This document shows positions 9,167 to 18,965 of a stretch of 64,000 bases of DNA, piece by piece. The stretch's first letter is position 1. Each line of letters begins with the position of its first letter. Below the pieces are notes generated by a model that was given only the letters and a program-made list of their open reading frames with translations, searched no databases and was not told where the DNA came from. The position numbers and the translations under genes were made by a program. This DNA is from Lewinella sp038528965 (GTDB taxonomy: Bacteria; Bacteroidota; Bacteroidia; Chitinophagales; Saprospiraceae): contig JBCBEC010000042.1 in NCBI GenBank assembly GCA_038528965.1, forward strand, positions 1-64,000, written 5' to 3'.

Positions 9167-11572
9167 CTACACCGCAACCGTCACCCTTAAGGCCTTAAGG
9201 CCGTCTGCCCCTTGCAGGCGCTCTAACTCCAGTTCCTCAATATCATCGGTGATGTAGCCTTGCTGTAGCAGGTGATTGATGTATTCCATGTATTCGATGC
9301 GGTCTTTTTCCTGTAGCCACACAATGGCTACTTTACCCTTCACCGTGAGGCGTTCACCGGTACCTTTAATGACCGCTTTATCGATCCGCTTCTTTAATAT
9401 TTCGTAGCGCACATTGTACGCCCCATCGACATCAAACTGCTTCTCATCCATAATGAAACGGATACTCAGGGCATTGTTGTAGACAAAGATGAGTTGTGCG
9501 GTAGACAGTGGTACAGCAAATTTTTGCCCATTGCGCTCCACTAAACGCGTCACCTCACACATGAGGATCAGCTGCCATAGACGAAAGTCCTGTAGGAAGT
9601 AATTGCTGAATTTGCCTTCCTGCAAGAGCGACTGCCCCAGGTAGATATTGTATTCCACTCCATCTGTAATGTACTTCTCGAAGAAGTGCGGAAGGATTTC
9701 TTGCTTCTTAGCTACTTCTTTATCAACGTAAGCTGAAATCAAGTCATTAATTCCTTGCACGCTATCCTCGTAGTCTTTTCGCTGGCGGTATACGATACCC
9801 AGCTTAGGATCCAGATAGTCAAAATACCGCTTGAGTATCGTTTTAGGGAGGTTATTGTATTTCTCCCCAAGTTCGCCCAATAGTGGATGAATTTCATGGG
9901 TCAACAACTCCACAATTTGCGACTCATCACTGGAAACGTAGCCGCCGTTTTCCAAACGTTGAATAAAGGCTTCTGCCTTTGCCATGTACACATCCAACAG
10001 TTGGAAGGCCAAGCGTTTCCGAAAGGCCTTCATCACCTTATGCGCTCTTTGCAGATTGTCGAGCATATCTGCTTCAATAGAGCGGTTACGGATTTTGGAA
10101 GAACCAACTATATCCGCCTGCCCGTACAGTGGATAGACATCTTTAAAGACTATTGGGTCAATAACTGGCCCCTTACCCTCTTCCTGGGGTGTAAAGAGTG
10201 CTTTTTGGCTTACTTCCTGGAATTTCCATTCTACGCTAGGATGGATGTAAGTAAACTGTTTCTGGATAAAGAAATTAACGCTGTTATCGGTTTCCTGTAT
10301 CCAACGATTCGTGCCCACCGAATAAAAGGAGAGTACATCGCGTAGTCGATCCAAGGTTTGGTTGCTAAAGCGGTAGGGCTGCTTGGATGCCAGCTCAGTG
10401 GTACCGATAAAGCGTCCGCTACGATCCCACTGTGGCGCAAACAAGAGGCTTCGATAGCCTTTTTCAATTAGGCTTTGCTCAATGCTTCCTGGATTTTCGA
10501 GCTGCTGTAGATCACCAATAATGAGCGGATCCTGTGTGCTCCTGACCTTACCGTAGGTCGGGCTCGTGCAATACTCCTCCTTTGAAAAGGTGCCTAAGGT
10601 AGGTATGTCACCAATAATACTCCAGGAGACAAGTTTAGCGTATTTAAAGTCTCGATCTTGTAGATAGCCAAACTCAATATCGGGCATCTGTAGGTAGGAA
10701 CAGATCAGTCGGTTGAGCTGCTCGCGCACCGAATCGGTGTTCTCCAGATCGTCACTTTCACCAGAGACCATCAGCTCCTTCATTTGAGACAAGACCTCCA
10801 CTTCCGTAACATCCTGGATGTAGCCAATCACGAAACCTTCAAACAGATAATCCTGTGGTGGGAAGTGCTTCAACCAGTAGCTCTCATTTCCCCACTCATT
10901 CATAAGCTCGTAAAACTGCTGGTCATCCAGTTCTTCCAGTTTCTTGAGCGCGGTTGTTTTAATAAAGTCAAGTACAATATTGATCTTAAAATGCCGCTCC
11001 AACAAGGTTTTCTTATGGCGGAAAGTCATCGTCTGATAAGAACTAGATTCTAATGTTCTGTCGTGCAGAGTATTGAGCACTAACTTACCAGCCTCCATAG
11101 CCGGGCTTCCCATCTTAGCCTTAGTCAAATCCCCAGACACCTTAATTTCCCAATCCGGACAGAAAAAGAATTCCTGCAAGGCCGGAGTAGTAAAGAAAAA
11201 CTCTTTGGTAAAAGGCTTGGCGATAAAACCCATTTGCCCTTCAATAAACAAAGAAGGGAAGAAGGCACTAATAACCGCCAGCCGCCTCTCTGGCGTATCC
11301 AGCTCATCTGGTTCAGAGAAGGAGATTAAGTCTTTTTCGATATGTTCAAAGGCAGTAGCATCCATTGAGCAAGCTGCACCGTGGACCCCCTGCCTCGTCT
11401 TCTTCATTTTTTCAATGAAAGGCACAAAGCTGAACGTAGAAGAATAAGGATTAGCAGCATCTGTACGGCTAATGCGTTCGTAAAATTCCCCAAATGGCAA
11501 ATACTGAAAGGGCTCATCATGAGTATTTGGCTTCGCTTTGGGCTGTGTCAATACTTTCGTCATAGCATGCAA
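9167..11572 (-). CDS. GAF-domain protein, signalling role unknown
   Basis: 801 residues, soluble, no signal peptide. A GAF-like sensor domain is recognisable around residues 280-430 ('IEQSLIEKGYRSLLFAPQWDRSGRFIGTTELAS', 'NQTLDRLRDVLSFYSVGTNRW'). The N- and C-terminal parts are long alpha-helical regions without a kinase, cyclase or DNA-binding motif. Similar long GAF-only proteins exist in Bacteroidota and have no assigned role. The start could equally be the Met four codons in (MTKVLTQPK). No operon partner. Confidence 0.65.
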   Translation of the reverse strand: MHAMTKVLTQPKAKPNTHDEPFQYLPFGEFYERISRTDAANPYSSTFSFVPFIEKMKKTRQGVHGAACSMDATAFEHIEKDLISFSEPDELDTPERRLAVISAFFPSLFIEGQMGFIAKPFTKEFFFTTPALQEFFFCPDWEIKVSGDLTKAKMGSPAMEAGKLVLNTLHDRTLESSSYQTMTFRHKKTLLERHFKINIVLDFIKTTALKKLEELDDQQFYELMNEWGNESYWLKHFPPQDYLFEGFVIGYIQDVTEVEVLSQMKELMVSGESDDLENTDSVREQLNRLICSYLQMPDIEFGYLQDRDFKYAKLVSWSIIGDIPTLGTFSKEEYCTSPTYGKVRSTQDPLIIGDLQQLENPGSIEQSLIEKGYRSLLFAPQWDRSGRFIGTTELASKQPYRFSNQTLDRLRDVLSFYSVGTNRWIQETDNSVNFFIQKQFTYIHPSVEWKFQEVSQKALFTPQEEGKGPVIDPIVFKDVYPLYGQADIVGSSKIRNRSIEADMLDNLQRAHKVMKAFRKRLAFQLLDVYMAKAEAFIQRLENGGYVSSDESQIVELLTHEIHPLLGELGEKYNNLPKTILKRYFDYLDPKLGIVYRQRKDYEDSVQGINDLISAYVDKEVAKKQEILPHFFEKYITDGVEYNIYLGQSLLQEGKFSNYFLQDFRLWQLILMCEVTRLVERNGQKFAVPLSTAQLIFVYNNALSIRFIMDEKQFDVDGAYNVRYEILKKRIDKAVIKGTGERLTVKGKVAIVWLQEKDRIEYMEYINHLLQQGYITDDIEELELERLQGADGLKALRVTVAV

Positions 11573-12049
11573 GATTGTCCTGGTGTCAGTTTAACTCACT
11601 CTAATTGCTCCCGGATAGCTTAAATTGGTAGCAATGGACCAGGTAATTTTACTTCAGTTACTAATACAAACACAATTTGCGGCTTATTGGCTTAATGTGC
11701 CGGAAATATTTATTGATCAAATACCTTACCATGTCTTATCAACAAGTTTTGAAGATACCGCCTGGACCTTTATAAACTTATAAATCTAGTTGTCCTAATG
11801 GCCATTAACCTGGCTATCAACCCTTGAGCCTGTAACCAATTTCCACCGCTGCGTTCCAAGTCGCCAAGAATAGTTCGCAACTTTTCAATGCGCTCTTTTT
11901 GTCCTATAAGTTCCAACTACATTTTCCAGGAGTATTCACCAAAATTAGTCCATCAGGTTTAAGTCGGCGTAGTTTTCTCACCTATTTCACCCACCTCTCA
12001 TATACCATAGGCAAAACCAACAACATGACGATTGGTTCCGATTCAACAA
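11573..12049. other. Intergenic region upstream of PadR
   Basis: Almost 480 bases of AT-rich sequence between divergent genes. I see no coding remnant with support. Promoters for the GAF gene (minus) and the padR gene (plus) must lie here; only the latter could be assigned. Confidence 0.4.
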
Positions 12050-12080
12050 TTTGTAATATCCGCCATTATTTATAATTTTG
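12050..12080 (+). promoter_or_regulatory. Bacteroidota-type promoter of the padR operon
   Basis: TTTG at 12050-12053, a spacer of exactly 19 bases, then TAATTTTG at 12073-12080. This matches the Bacteroidota consensus TTTG-N19-21-TAnnTTTG in full. The start codon of padR is 22 bases downstream. Confidence 0.75.
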
Positions 12081-12086
12081 TATAAC

Positions 12087-12097
12087 ATACAATGTAT
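12087..12097. promoter_or_regulatory. Operator-like palindrome over the padR start point
   Basis: ATACAATGTAT is a perfect 5+1+5 dyad placed 6 bases after the -7 element, over the expected transcription start and just before the padR ATG. PadR-family proteins often bind ATAC/GTAT-type dyads and repress themselves, so autoregulation is the simplest reading. Confidence 0.55.
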
Positions 12098-12102
12098 AAG
12101 TA

Positions 12103-12435
12103 ATGAAACAGAAAGGTCTTGGTGAATTTGAAGAACTAGTTCTCCTGGCGGTCTGCATATTGGAAGGGAAGGCCTATGGTATCTCCGTAAAAGAGGAAAT
12201 AGAGCAGCACACTGGTCGTACCATTTTGCTTGGTGCGGTCCATATCACCTTGTACAGGCTGCAGGACAAAGGGTTACTGCAATCCGAGCTAGCCGGCCAG
12301 ACGGCAAAACGAGGCGGTCGCAAAAAGCGATTATTTGAGATCACGGAAGCTGGCATGAAACAACTACGTAAAGCCCAAGAAGTTCGGCGAAGCATGTGGC
12401 AATTGATTCCGCAACTGAAAATCAACCTATCGTGA
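12103..12435 (+). CDS. PadR-family transcriptional regulator
   Basis: 110 residues with the PadR winged-helix pattern: 'GEFEELVLLAVCILEGKAYGISVKEEIEQHTGR' (helices 1-2), then 'ILLGAVHITLYRLQDKGLLQSE' (recognition helix) and 'RKKRLFEITEAGMKQL' (wing). It is short (no long C-terminal coiled coil), as in PadR proteins fused in operons with ABC permeases. The following permease gene overlaps its 3' end, and a clear promoter and operator precede it. Confidence 0.88.
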   Translation: MKQKGLGEFEELVLLAVCILEGKAYGISVKEEIEQHTGRTILLGAVHITLYRLQDKGLLQSELAGQTAKRGGRKKRLFEITEAGMKQLRKAQEVRRSMWQLIPQLKINLS

Positions 12436-15098
12436 GTCAGGACCACAGTACACCAAGAATAGCCAATTGGCTCCTCTCTCGCTTCATTAGCCAGGAGCTT
12501 CAGGAAGAGCTTAGGGGTGACCTAGCGGAAATATTTCAGGATAGGGTGGCCCAGAAAGGAAGACGACAGGCCGTTTTGCTGTATTGGATGGACGCTTTAC
12601 ATCTACTCCTTGGTTTTAGCCGGAGAACCCTTTCCCAAAGCTGGCGCAATCTGCGAATAATGTATCGGCACTATTTCCTAATAGCACTGCGGAACCTGAA
12701 TAAGACCTGGGGATACTCCCTCATCAATATAATGGGGTTGGCACTGGGAATGGGCGTTTGTTTGGCGCTCTGTCAATACATTTACTTTGAGCTTAGCTAC
12801 GATCGTTTCCACTCCAAACAACAAAATACCTACCGGGTGGTTGTCACCGAAACGAATAGCACCCTGCAAGATTCTTATCCTTTTGTCGGTTATGGTCTTG
12901 CCGAAGAGGCTCTAGCTGAGATTCCCGAAATCAAAGCCGTAGTCCGAAAAAACAGATTCAACCGTGGAGGCGTCTTAACCAATCCGTCTGTCAATGCGGC
13001 CTTCCACGAAGAAGGCAATGACCTGTTGTTTGTAGATCCCAGTTTCCTGGATGTTTTTGACTTCCCAATGCTACGCGGTGACCGGGCATTGCTATTTAGC
13101 GATCCATACAATATCGTTCTCACAAAAAGCACTGCTCAGAAGTACCTCGGGACCGCTGATCCCATTGGGCAAACCCTGACGATCGACGGGCCGCCCTCTC
13201 CAGGCAACTATGTCGTTTCGGGAATTGTGGCAGATCCGCCACTGAATACCCATCTGCAATTTCACTGCCTCATTCCTATACAGAACTACATCGATTTTGG
13301 GTGGGGCGGTGCTGTAAAAAAGAACGGTCCATGGCTGGGCTTTAATGACTTTGTTACTTATATAGAAGTCGCACCGGCTGCTGATCCAGTGCTCGTGCAG
13401 AGGAAACTGAATCAACTCCTACTCAAACATCGGGCACCGGATGATGATCTGACCAAGCGTGTGAGTTTACAACCTCTTGCCGATATCTATCTAAAATCAG
13501 CTCAGCTCAGTGATATTGGCTACTTTAACCGTACGGGCAATCCGCAAGCCATCCGCTTCTTCTCCATTATTGCGCTGGCGATCCTACTGATTGCCTGGAC
13601 GAACTATATCAACTTGACGACGGCTAAGTCAAGAACCAGAGCCAAGGAAATTGGTATCCGTAAATCCCTGGGTGCATTGCGTACGGAGCTGCTCAACCAA
13701 TTTCTTATGGAATCAGTGGTGGTCAATTTCATTGCCGCGCTATTAGCCTTGGGCATTGCATTTTCACTATTCCCAGTATTGAATTACTTGGTGGGAAAAA
13801 ATCTAGGAATCAACATTTTCCTCAATCCTCTCTTCTGGCTGGTTTTTGTTGGCGTCGTGTTACTTGGTTCATTGCTCGCAGGCTTCTATCCGGCGTTCGT
13901 CTTATCTCGATTCAACCCGATCTCCAACTTTACAGTAGGCAGGCGATCTGACGGGCGAAAGCTCAACTTACGCCAAGGCCTCATTACCTTTCAGTTCGTA
14001 GCCGCCTTTCTCCTCATTGCCGCAACCAACCTAATCTATCAGCAAACTTCCTTCATGAAGGGCCAGGACCTCGGTATTGCCGCAGAGCAGGTACTCATTC
14101 TTCGCGGACCGCAACAAGGAGCCGGGGATAAGGATATACTGAACAGTTTTTCTGCCTTCAAAAACGAGCTCGCTTCTCACCACTCGGTCCTGGCGACTAC
14201 AGGCTCCTTCATGATGCCTGGGCAATACTGGACCACCCCCTATCAACGGTCCGGACGGGCAACGCTAGAAGCTCCTCATACCCGCGGCTTTCCCGTTGCC
14301 TTGGATTTCCCCGAGACCTACGGCTTGGAATTTATAGCTGGCCGGTCATTTCAAAGAAACATGATTGATGAGGCCACTATCATCATTAATGAGGCCGCAG
14401 TGGAAGTATTTGGGTTTGGCTCTGCCGAAAACGCAATCCAGCAACAGTTGGTCATGGGAAAAAATCAGCGCACTATCGTTGGGGTGGTAAAAGATTTTCA
14501 CTGGCACTCGCTAGCAGAAGCGCACACGCCTTACGTCATTCAGCTCTACGATCAGGTATCTCATCCCTATCTTTCTATTCGGATGAATGCCCTTGATGCC
14601 GCGCAGTCACTATCTTTTATCAAGTCTGCTTTCCAGCGGAATTTTCCTAAAACACCCTTTGAATATTACTTCGCCGATGATGTATTTAACCGCCAGTACC
14701 AGGCCGACTTACAGTTTGGAAATATATTCCTGCTGTTTACCCTTTTGGCTATTTTCATTGCCTGCCTCGGCTTGTTTGCGCTGGTTTCCTATTCGGCGGG
14801 GGCAAGAAGAAAGGAATTAGGTATACGCAAGGTCTTTGGTGCCTCAACCAGCAATCTGATGATCACTTTGATCAAAGAATACCTGGCACTACTTGTGTTG
14901 GCTATTGCTATTGCCACACCAGTGCTTATGTACGGCAGTCAACAATGGCTGCAGGGCTATGCGTTCCGTATCGCCATTGGCATTAACACCATTGCGATAC
15001 CGGTATTAGCCCTTTTACTCATTTCTACCTTAACCATTGGCTACCGCACCTATGCTGCGGCCAAGGCGAGTCCGATAGAGGTGTTGAAGGATCAGTGA
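12396..15098 (+). CDS. FtsX/MacB-type ABC transporter permease with PadR-linked prefix domain
   Basis: Up to 900 residues. After a cytosolic prefix (about 20-90, 'ANWLLSRFISQELQEELRGDLAEIFQDRV', the permease-prefix domain typical of PadR-linked permeases) come two MacB/FtsX halves. Each has a periplasmic core domain and a set of membrane segments (around 106-125, 390-420, 440-470 and 480-505, then 770-790, 820-850 and 855-880). The motif 'RAKEIGIRKSLGA' recurs as 'RRKELGIRKVFGA'. The frame opens inside padR (ATG 12396); GTG 12432, overlapping the padR stop, is an equally good start. It probably works with an ABC ATPase encoded elsewhere in peptide, lipid or antimicrobial export. Confidence 0.85.
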   Translation: MAIDSATENQPIVSQDHSTPRIANWLLSRFISQELQEELRGDLAEIFQDRVAQKGRRQAVLLYWMDALHLLLGFSRRTLSQSWRNLRIMYRHYFLIALRNLNKTWGYSLINIMGLALGMGVCLALCQYIYFELSYDRFHSKQQNTYRVVVTETNSTLQDSYPFVGYGLAEEALAEIPEIKAVVRKNRFNRGGVLTNPSVNAAFHEEGNDLLFVDPSFLDVFDFPMLRGDRALLFSDPYNIVLTKSTAQKYLGTADPIGQTLTIDGPPSPGNYVVSGIVADPPLNTHLQFHCLIPIQNYIDFGWGGAVKKNGPWLGFNDFVTYIEVAPAADPVLVQRKLNQLLLKHRAPDDDLTKRVSLQPLADIYLKSAQLSDIGYFNRTGNPQAIRFFSIIALAILLIAWTNYINLTTAKSRTRAKEIGIRKSLGALRTELLNQFLMESVVVNFIAALLALGIAFSLFPVLNYLVGKNLGINIFLNPLFWLVFVGVVLLGSLLAGFYPAFVLSRFNPISNFTVGRRSDGRKLNLRQGLITFQFVAAFLLIAATNLIYQQTSFMKGQDLGIAAEQVLILRGPQQGAGDKDILNSFSAFKNELASHHSVLATTGSFMMPGQYWTTPYQRSGRATLEAPHTRGFPVALDFPETYGLEFIAGRSFQRNMIDEATIIINEAAVEVFGFGSAENAIQQQLVMGKNQRTIVGVVKDFHWHSLAEAHTPYVIQLYDQVSHPYLSIRMNALDAAQSLSFIKSAFQRNFPKTPFEYYFADDVFNRQYQADLQFGNIFLLFTLLAIFIACLGLFALVSYSAGARRKELGIRKVFGASTSNLMITLIKEYLALLVLAIAIATPVLMYGSQQWLQGYAFRIAIGINTIAIPVLALLLISTLTIGYRTYAAAKASPIEVLKDQ

Positions 15099-15130
15099 TA
15101 AGGCCAGGACCCTCTTAACGTACAAACGCA

Positions 15131-15868
15131 CTACTCAAAATGTAGTAGCGTGCTCTTTTCCGATACCGTTACATCACTGTCAAAAGGCCGCAAAGATACC
15201 CGCAATGTACTTCCCGGAACATGCTGAAGGACGCGCAGCGGAATAACAACCTCATTACTTTGTGAAGACACAAAATCCGGCAATCTCCAATCTAGTGTAT
15301 CTGTCTGTGCGGGGTCCGTCATTTCCAATACTGCACTAGGTACAAATCGAATACCATTGGACGTAAAACCAGTTTCTCGAAATAGTTCGGCAATGATCGT
15401 CACTTCATCCATATTAGCATTAACAACAGGCGTATCTGTGTCTAATTGCATGTCTTCTGGTAATGACTGCTGGAATTGGGTCTCCAAACTAACGGATAAG
15501 TCATTCACTGTTACGGTAACGTGTACCGGATCAGTAGGTGTCAAAGTATGAGAGACTAACAGCACCTCCGCCCAATCATCAAATGGCTGTAAAGTGACGG
15601 TATTACTGGCAGTAGCGGTTTCTGCAGGTGTATAAGGAGGAGCAAAAAGCAGCCCTTTGCTTGTAGTAATGGTTACCTCTTGTTCTTTCAGTAGGGTTCT
15701 ACCAAAATCAACTTCTACCACCGCTGAAGACACACTATCCGCAAATAACCGCGCCTCTTCAGGAATCTCAAGTTGTAGATCTTTATAGACGTCAGCAACA
15801 GTCCGCTGCTGGCAGGTCATTAAAAGAACGGACGCGGTGGACAAGAAGAGAAATAAAAGCTTTTTCAC
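15131..15868 (-). CDS. Lipoprotein of unknown function
   Basis: The chosen GTG start at 15868 gives a proper lipoprotein signal, MKKLLFLFLSTASVLLMTC; the frame extends to 15910 but those extra residues overlap the upstream gene and would bury the signal. The mature part (about 225 residues) is made of two or three beta-sandwich-like segments ('VVEVDFGRTLLKEQEVTITTSKG', 'SSQSNEVVIPLRVLQHVPGSTLRVSLRPF'). No family recognised. It lies directly after the 930-residue protein and is probably cotranscribed with it, so the two may form one envelope complex. Confidence 0.65.
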   Translation of the reverse strand: MKKLLFLFLSTASVLLMTCQQRTVADVYKDLQLEIPEEARLFADSVSSAVVEVDFGRTLLKEQEVTITTSKGLLFAPPYTPAETATASNTVTLQPFDDWAEVLLVSHTLTPTDPVHVTVTVNDLSVSLETQFQQSLPEDMQLDTDTPVVNANMDEVTIIAELFRETGFTSNGIRFVPSAVLEMTDPAQTDTLDWRLPDFVSSQSNEVVIPLRVLQHVPGSTLRVSLRPFDSDVTVSEKSTLLHFE

Positions 15869-15893
15869 AACAACAGAATTTGAGGTGAGCGAA

Positions 15894-18686
15894 TTAGTCA
15901 ACGACTTCATTAACCTTAGTGCCTAAGTTTAGGATACTGGCGCCGATACCGATGTAGAAGGGGCGTTCTCGCAGTTCCATGAGGTTCCAACCTGTAGAAA
16001 AGTAAAGTGTGTTGTTAAATAAGCCCATTGTTGGCCCAACTCCAACTTCAAAATTTTCACCATCTCGGAAGTCTAAATAGGTAAAATTGACACCAAATGA
16101 AGGCTCCAACCACTTCGTTGTTCGTTGTAAGAATACGCTCGTACGATTGAATTTCAGCCTACCTTTATTATCAAATCGGGGTAGATTTGTGACCGGATCA
16201 AATTTAACGTACTTGTTCACGCGGCGATCATTCCGTAATCCCCACGTTAATGAAATTCCACCAGTTGGTGCAAAGCGTGTAGTATTTAATGGATAGTTAG
16301 ACGGTAGTAAGTCCTCCCCTACCCGATCAACAAGCATGAAGTTTTCTGTAATTTTTGAATGCCATCCACGATCAGTCAGTTGAAATTTAGCGACGTAGAG
16401 AGCCACCCCGTCTCGCTCCGGAGAAGCTGCTGCCACTACCTTATCTGTGCCAGAAGTCGAACTACTAAGATCATCGTCTAACAAGCTCTGTTTTTCAATT
16501 TGTAAAGCTTCTTTATCCCAGTACATTCTGATGAATAGTACATCCCCTTCACCGGCATCTGCAAGATCAAGATCAATAGTACCAAAGACCAGGTCTTGAT
16601 ATAGAATCTCTCCCGCTTTTTTGGCAATATAGGCCCGGAGTTGTTCTCGGTTTTTATTATCATAGAACAAGGCATCAAGTTGATCCAGAAGATCATCATT
16701 GGGGTCCCCATATCCGTAATAGTCGTAGTCGTCAAATAACTCTACACTAGTGGTATCATGATCATGATATAAAGTCCGAACAGCAAATGAAAGCGGGCTT
16801 CCTTGAATATCAACTAGCCTTCCTAAAAGCGTACTAATCTGCCTTAATGAGGTGGTGAGCTGCTGATTAACAATACTATACTGATCAATAACTGAATTTG
16901 AATCATCTGAAATACTGTCCCCCTTGAGGGTACTATTTCTTTCCGCGATTAGACGTCGAGAATACCCAATTAGAGTAGTATCAATTCGATCAATTTCCGT
17001 TTTTAAACGCCCCACTAGGTAATGAAAGTCGATTCTGTCCTTACCGATAAGACTTAAAAATGCATTTCTTGTATTCCCTACCTCTGCATCAAAATAATCT
17101 AGATAGGTTGTAACAGGCCGGAGATCTTCCCGAAACGCTCTAAGACGATTGATATTGTCCTTAAAATTATCGACAAAATTATCTCCAGTACTCACTTGTT
17201 GTACAGAGTCCTGAAGGGTTGTAATTACCGTTTTCAGTTCATCAAGGTCTGACCTACTGACATTCTCACTACGTAAAAAATCATAGGCTTCAGTACGAAA
17301 ATTAGGATCGTTATCAATAGCTGTTGAATAGTCTTTAGAATCTGAAACCCGGATTAATTCATTCAATTTTTTACGAATTTCGTCAATGTTCTCATGCTCT
17401 TTGTTAGCAACTTCGTCACTAGTTAGCTCTTCTGAAGAAGAGTTGATTTGAGGAGTAGGAGTATGATCAATTAATCCAATTATTTCTTTACTCGTCGCAA
17501 GAAAATAATTGGAAGTTTTCAATCGGTCTTGAGAAATTGTAAAGAAACCATCCTGAGTCCTATAAAATTGTTCAGCCTGAAATTTTAATTCATTTGCCTT
17601 CTTGACCAATACAATCAAGTTATCGGCTAATTCTCCCGCAGGGCGATTGAGGAGACCTATCGTTTTCCTTTCCTCACCTATCACGGAGTATGGATTAATT
17701 TCGATCTCTCGGGGATCCCCACTTTGTGACCCGTCAGATTTTCCTTCGTACAAAAACGCATCTAAGCCAATTGATCCTTTAAAGTTCTCATTCCGCGCCA
17801 ATTGAGTTTTGTCAAACACAATTCGAAGCGTCGCTTTGCGATCAAGTACTCCGTATTTTTGATAGGGAATTAAAGCAAAATGTTGATCACGGTAATCTTG
17901 GTCAATTAGATCAATATTTCGATAATCCATATTAGGCCAAGGGTATTGGTTTAGCCACCAGATTGGTTCCCAGTTAGGTGTACCTGCATTACGCCATACT
18001 ACCTCGTTATAATATTCTTCATAGCTTTCCTGAGTACCAGCATAGTCAGTCCCCATGTCATCAAAAAAGTCGAATGGCTTACGGCCATTAAACTTAGTCG
18101 AATCTCGTCCTGTACCGTATTCCCACCTGATATAGTCAGCGGCATAATTATTTTCAACTTGCTGCTGTTGAATGTATTCAATTGTTTCCTTGATTTCTGG
18201 TAATTGAGTATTTATCTTATTACTAAGGGTGTCAAGTTCATCTAACTCTCGAAAAATTATCCTGTACTCTTCATCAGGCACAATACTTTGGTCTTCCAAA
18301 GCTCTAAGACTATCTAGCGCATCTTGAACGATACGCCTCCTAGCTATGACTTCTCTTTCTTTTATTTCTAAATCAACTACTTGTTCTTGAAGGCGTTTAA
18401 GCTCTCGTTCGTAGAGCTCTTGATAGCGCGCTACCGACCGCATGCGGTATTCATCACGAATGCCATCACGAGATTTTCGTTCGTTGGAGGGACTCCACTC
18501 ATAGATAATAATATACTGCCGGGGATCTATTTCTGGCACCCGAATTTCATTCAGAAGTTTATCGAATTCGGTAACAGGCTCTTTTTTGATATCTAAATCA
18601 GAACGGATTTGACTAAAAAGAGAGGTAGACAGAAGCATACTACATATAAGCAGCAATGCCCCAGATTGCGTGAGACGTGGGTACAT
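15894..18686 (-). CDS. Large exported protein with coiled coil, unknown function
   Basis: 930 residues with a signal peptide ('LLLICSMLLSTSLFSQ'). Residues about 85-180 are strongly heptad-like ('YQELYERELKRLQEQVVDLEIKEREV', 'LDELDTLSNKINTQLPEIKETIEYIQQQQ'). A middle helical region and a C-terminal region of beta strands ('FGVNFTYLDFRDGENFEVGVGPTMGLFNNTLYFSTGWNL', ending 'YIGIGASILNLGTKV') follow, the latter resembling an outer-membrane barrel. The nucleotide sequence is visibly richer in A+T than its neighbours, which hints at a different origin. The function is unknown; the lipoprotein gene at 15131 is the likely partner. Confidence 0.65.
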   Translation of the reverse strand: MYPRLTQSGALLLICSMLLSTSLFSQIRSDLDIKKEPVTEFDKLLNEIRVPEIDPRQYIIIYEWSPSNERKSRDGIRDEYRMRSVARYQELYERELKRLQEQVVDLEIKEREVIARRRIVQDALDSLRALEDQSIVPDEEYRIIFRELDELDTLSNKINTQLPEIKETIEYIQQQQVENNYAADYIRWEYGTGRDSTKFNGRKPFDFFDDMGTDYAGTQESYEEYYNEVVWRNAGTPNWEPIWWLNQYPWPNMDYRNIDLIDQDYRDQHFALIPYQKYGVLDRKATLRIVFDKTQLARNENFKGSIGLDAFLYEGKSDGSQSGDPREIEINPYSVIGEERKTIGLLNRPAGELADNLIVLVKKANELKFQAEQFYRTQDGFFTISQDRLKTSNYFLATSKEIIGLIDHTPTPQINSSSEELTSDEVANKEHENIDEIRKKLNELIRVSDSKDYSTAIDNDPNFRTEAYDFLRSENVSRSDLDELKTVITTLQDSVQQVSTGDNFVDNFKDNINRLRAFREDLRPVTTYLDYFDAEVGNTRNAFLSLIGKDRIDFHYLVGRLKTEIDRIDTTLIGYSRRLIAERNSTLKGDSISDDSNSVIDQYSIVNQQLTTSLRQISTLLGRLVDIQGSPLSFAVRTLYHDHDTTSVELFDDYDYYGYGDPNDDLLDQLDALFYDNKNREQLRAYIAKKAGEILYQDLVFGTIDLDLADAGEGDVLFIRMYWDKEALQIEKQSLLDDDLSSSTSGTDKVVAAASPERDGVALYVAKFQLTDRGWHSKITENFMLVDRVGEDLLPSNYPLNTTRFAPTGGISLTWGLRNDRRVNKYVKFDPVTNLPRFDNKGRLKFNRTSVFLQRTTKWLEPSFGVNFTYLDFRDGENFEVGVGPTMGLFNNTLYFSTGWNLMELRERPFYIGIGASILNLGTKVNEVVD

Positions 18687-18965
18687 GGTGTAATAAATAT
18701 GAGCGTTTAGGTCCTAGCTATAGTTTTAATATGCCTACTATCCAAAGCTCACATTAAAACTTACAGCACAACTTATTTTGTAATATAACAAATTAAATTT
18801 AATCAAAATCTGAAACTCCCTTTTTCTTCAATCGCCAGATTCATATCCCTTGCGAGAATCCAATTAAAATTCAACTTGTACACCAACTAGCAGTCTACAA
18901 TTACACCAGCTACGCTGACCAAAAATCGATTAGCTTAATTTTAAATAAAGATCAGTGGCAAACAA

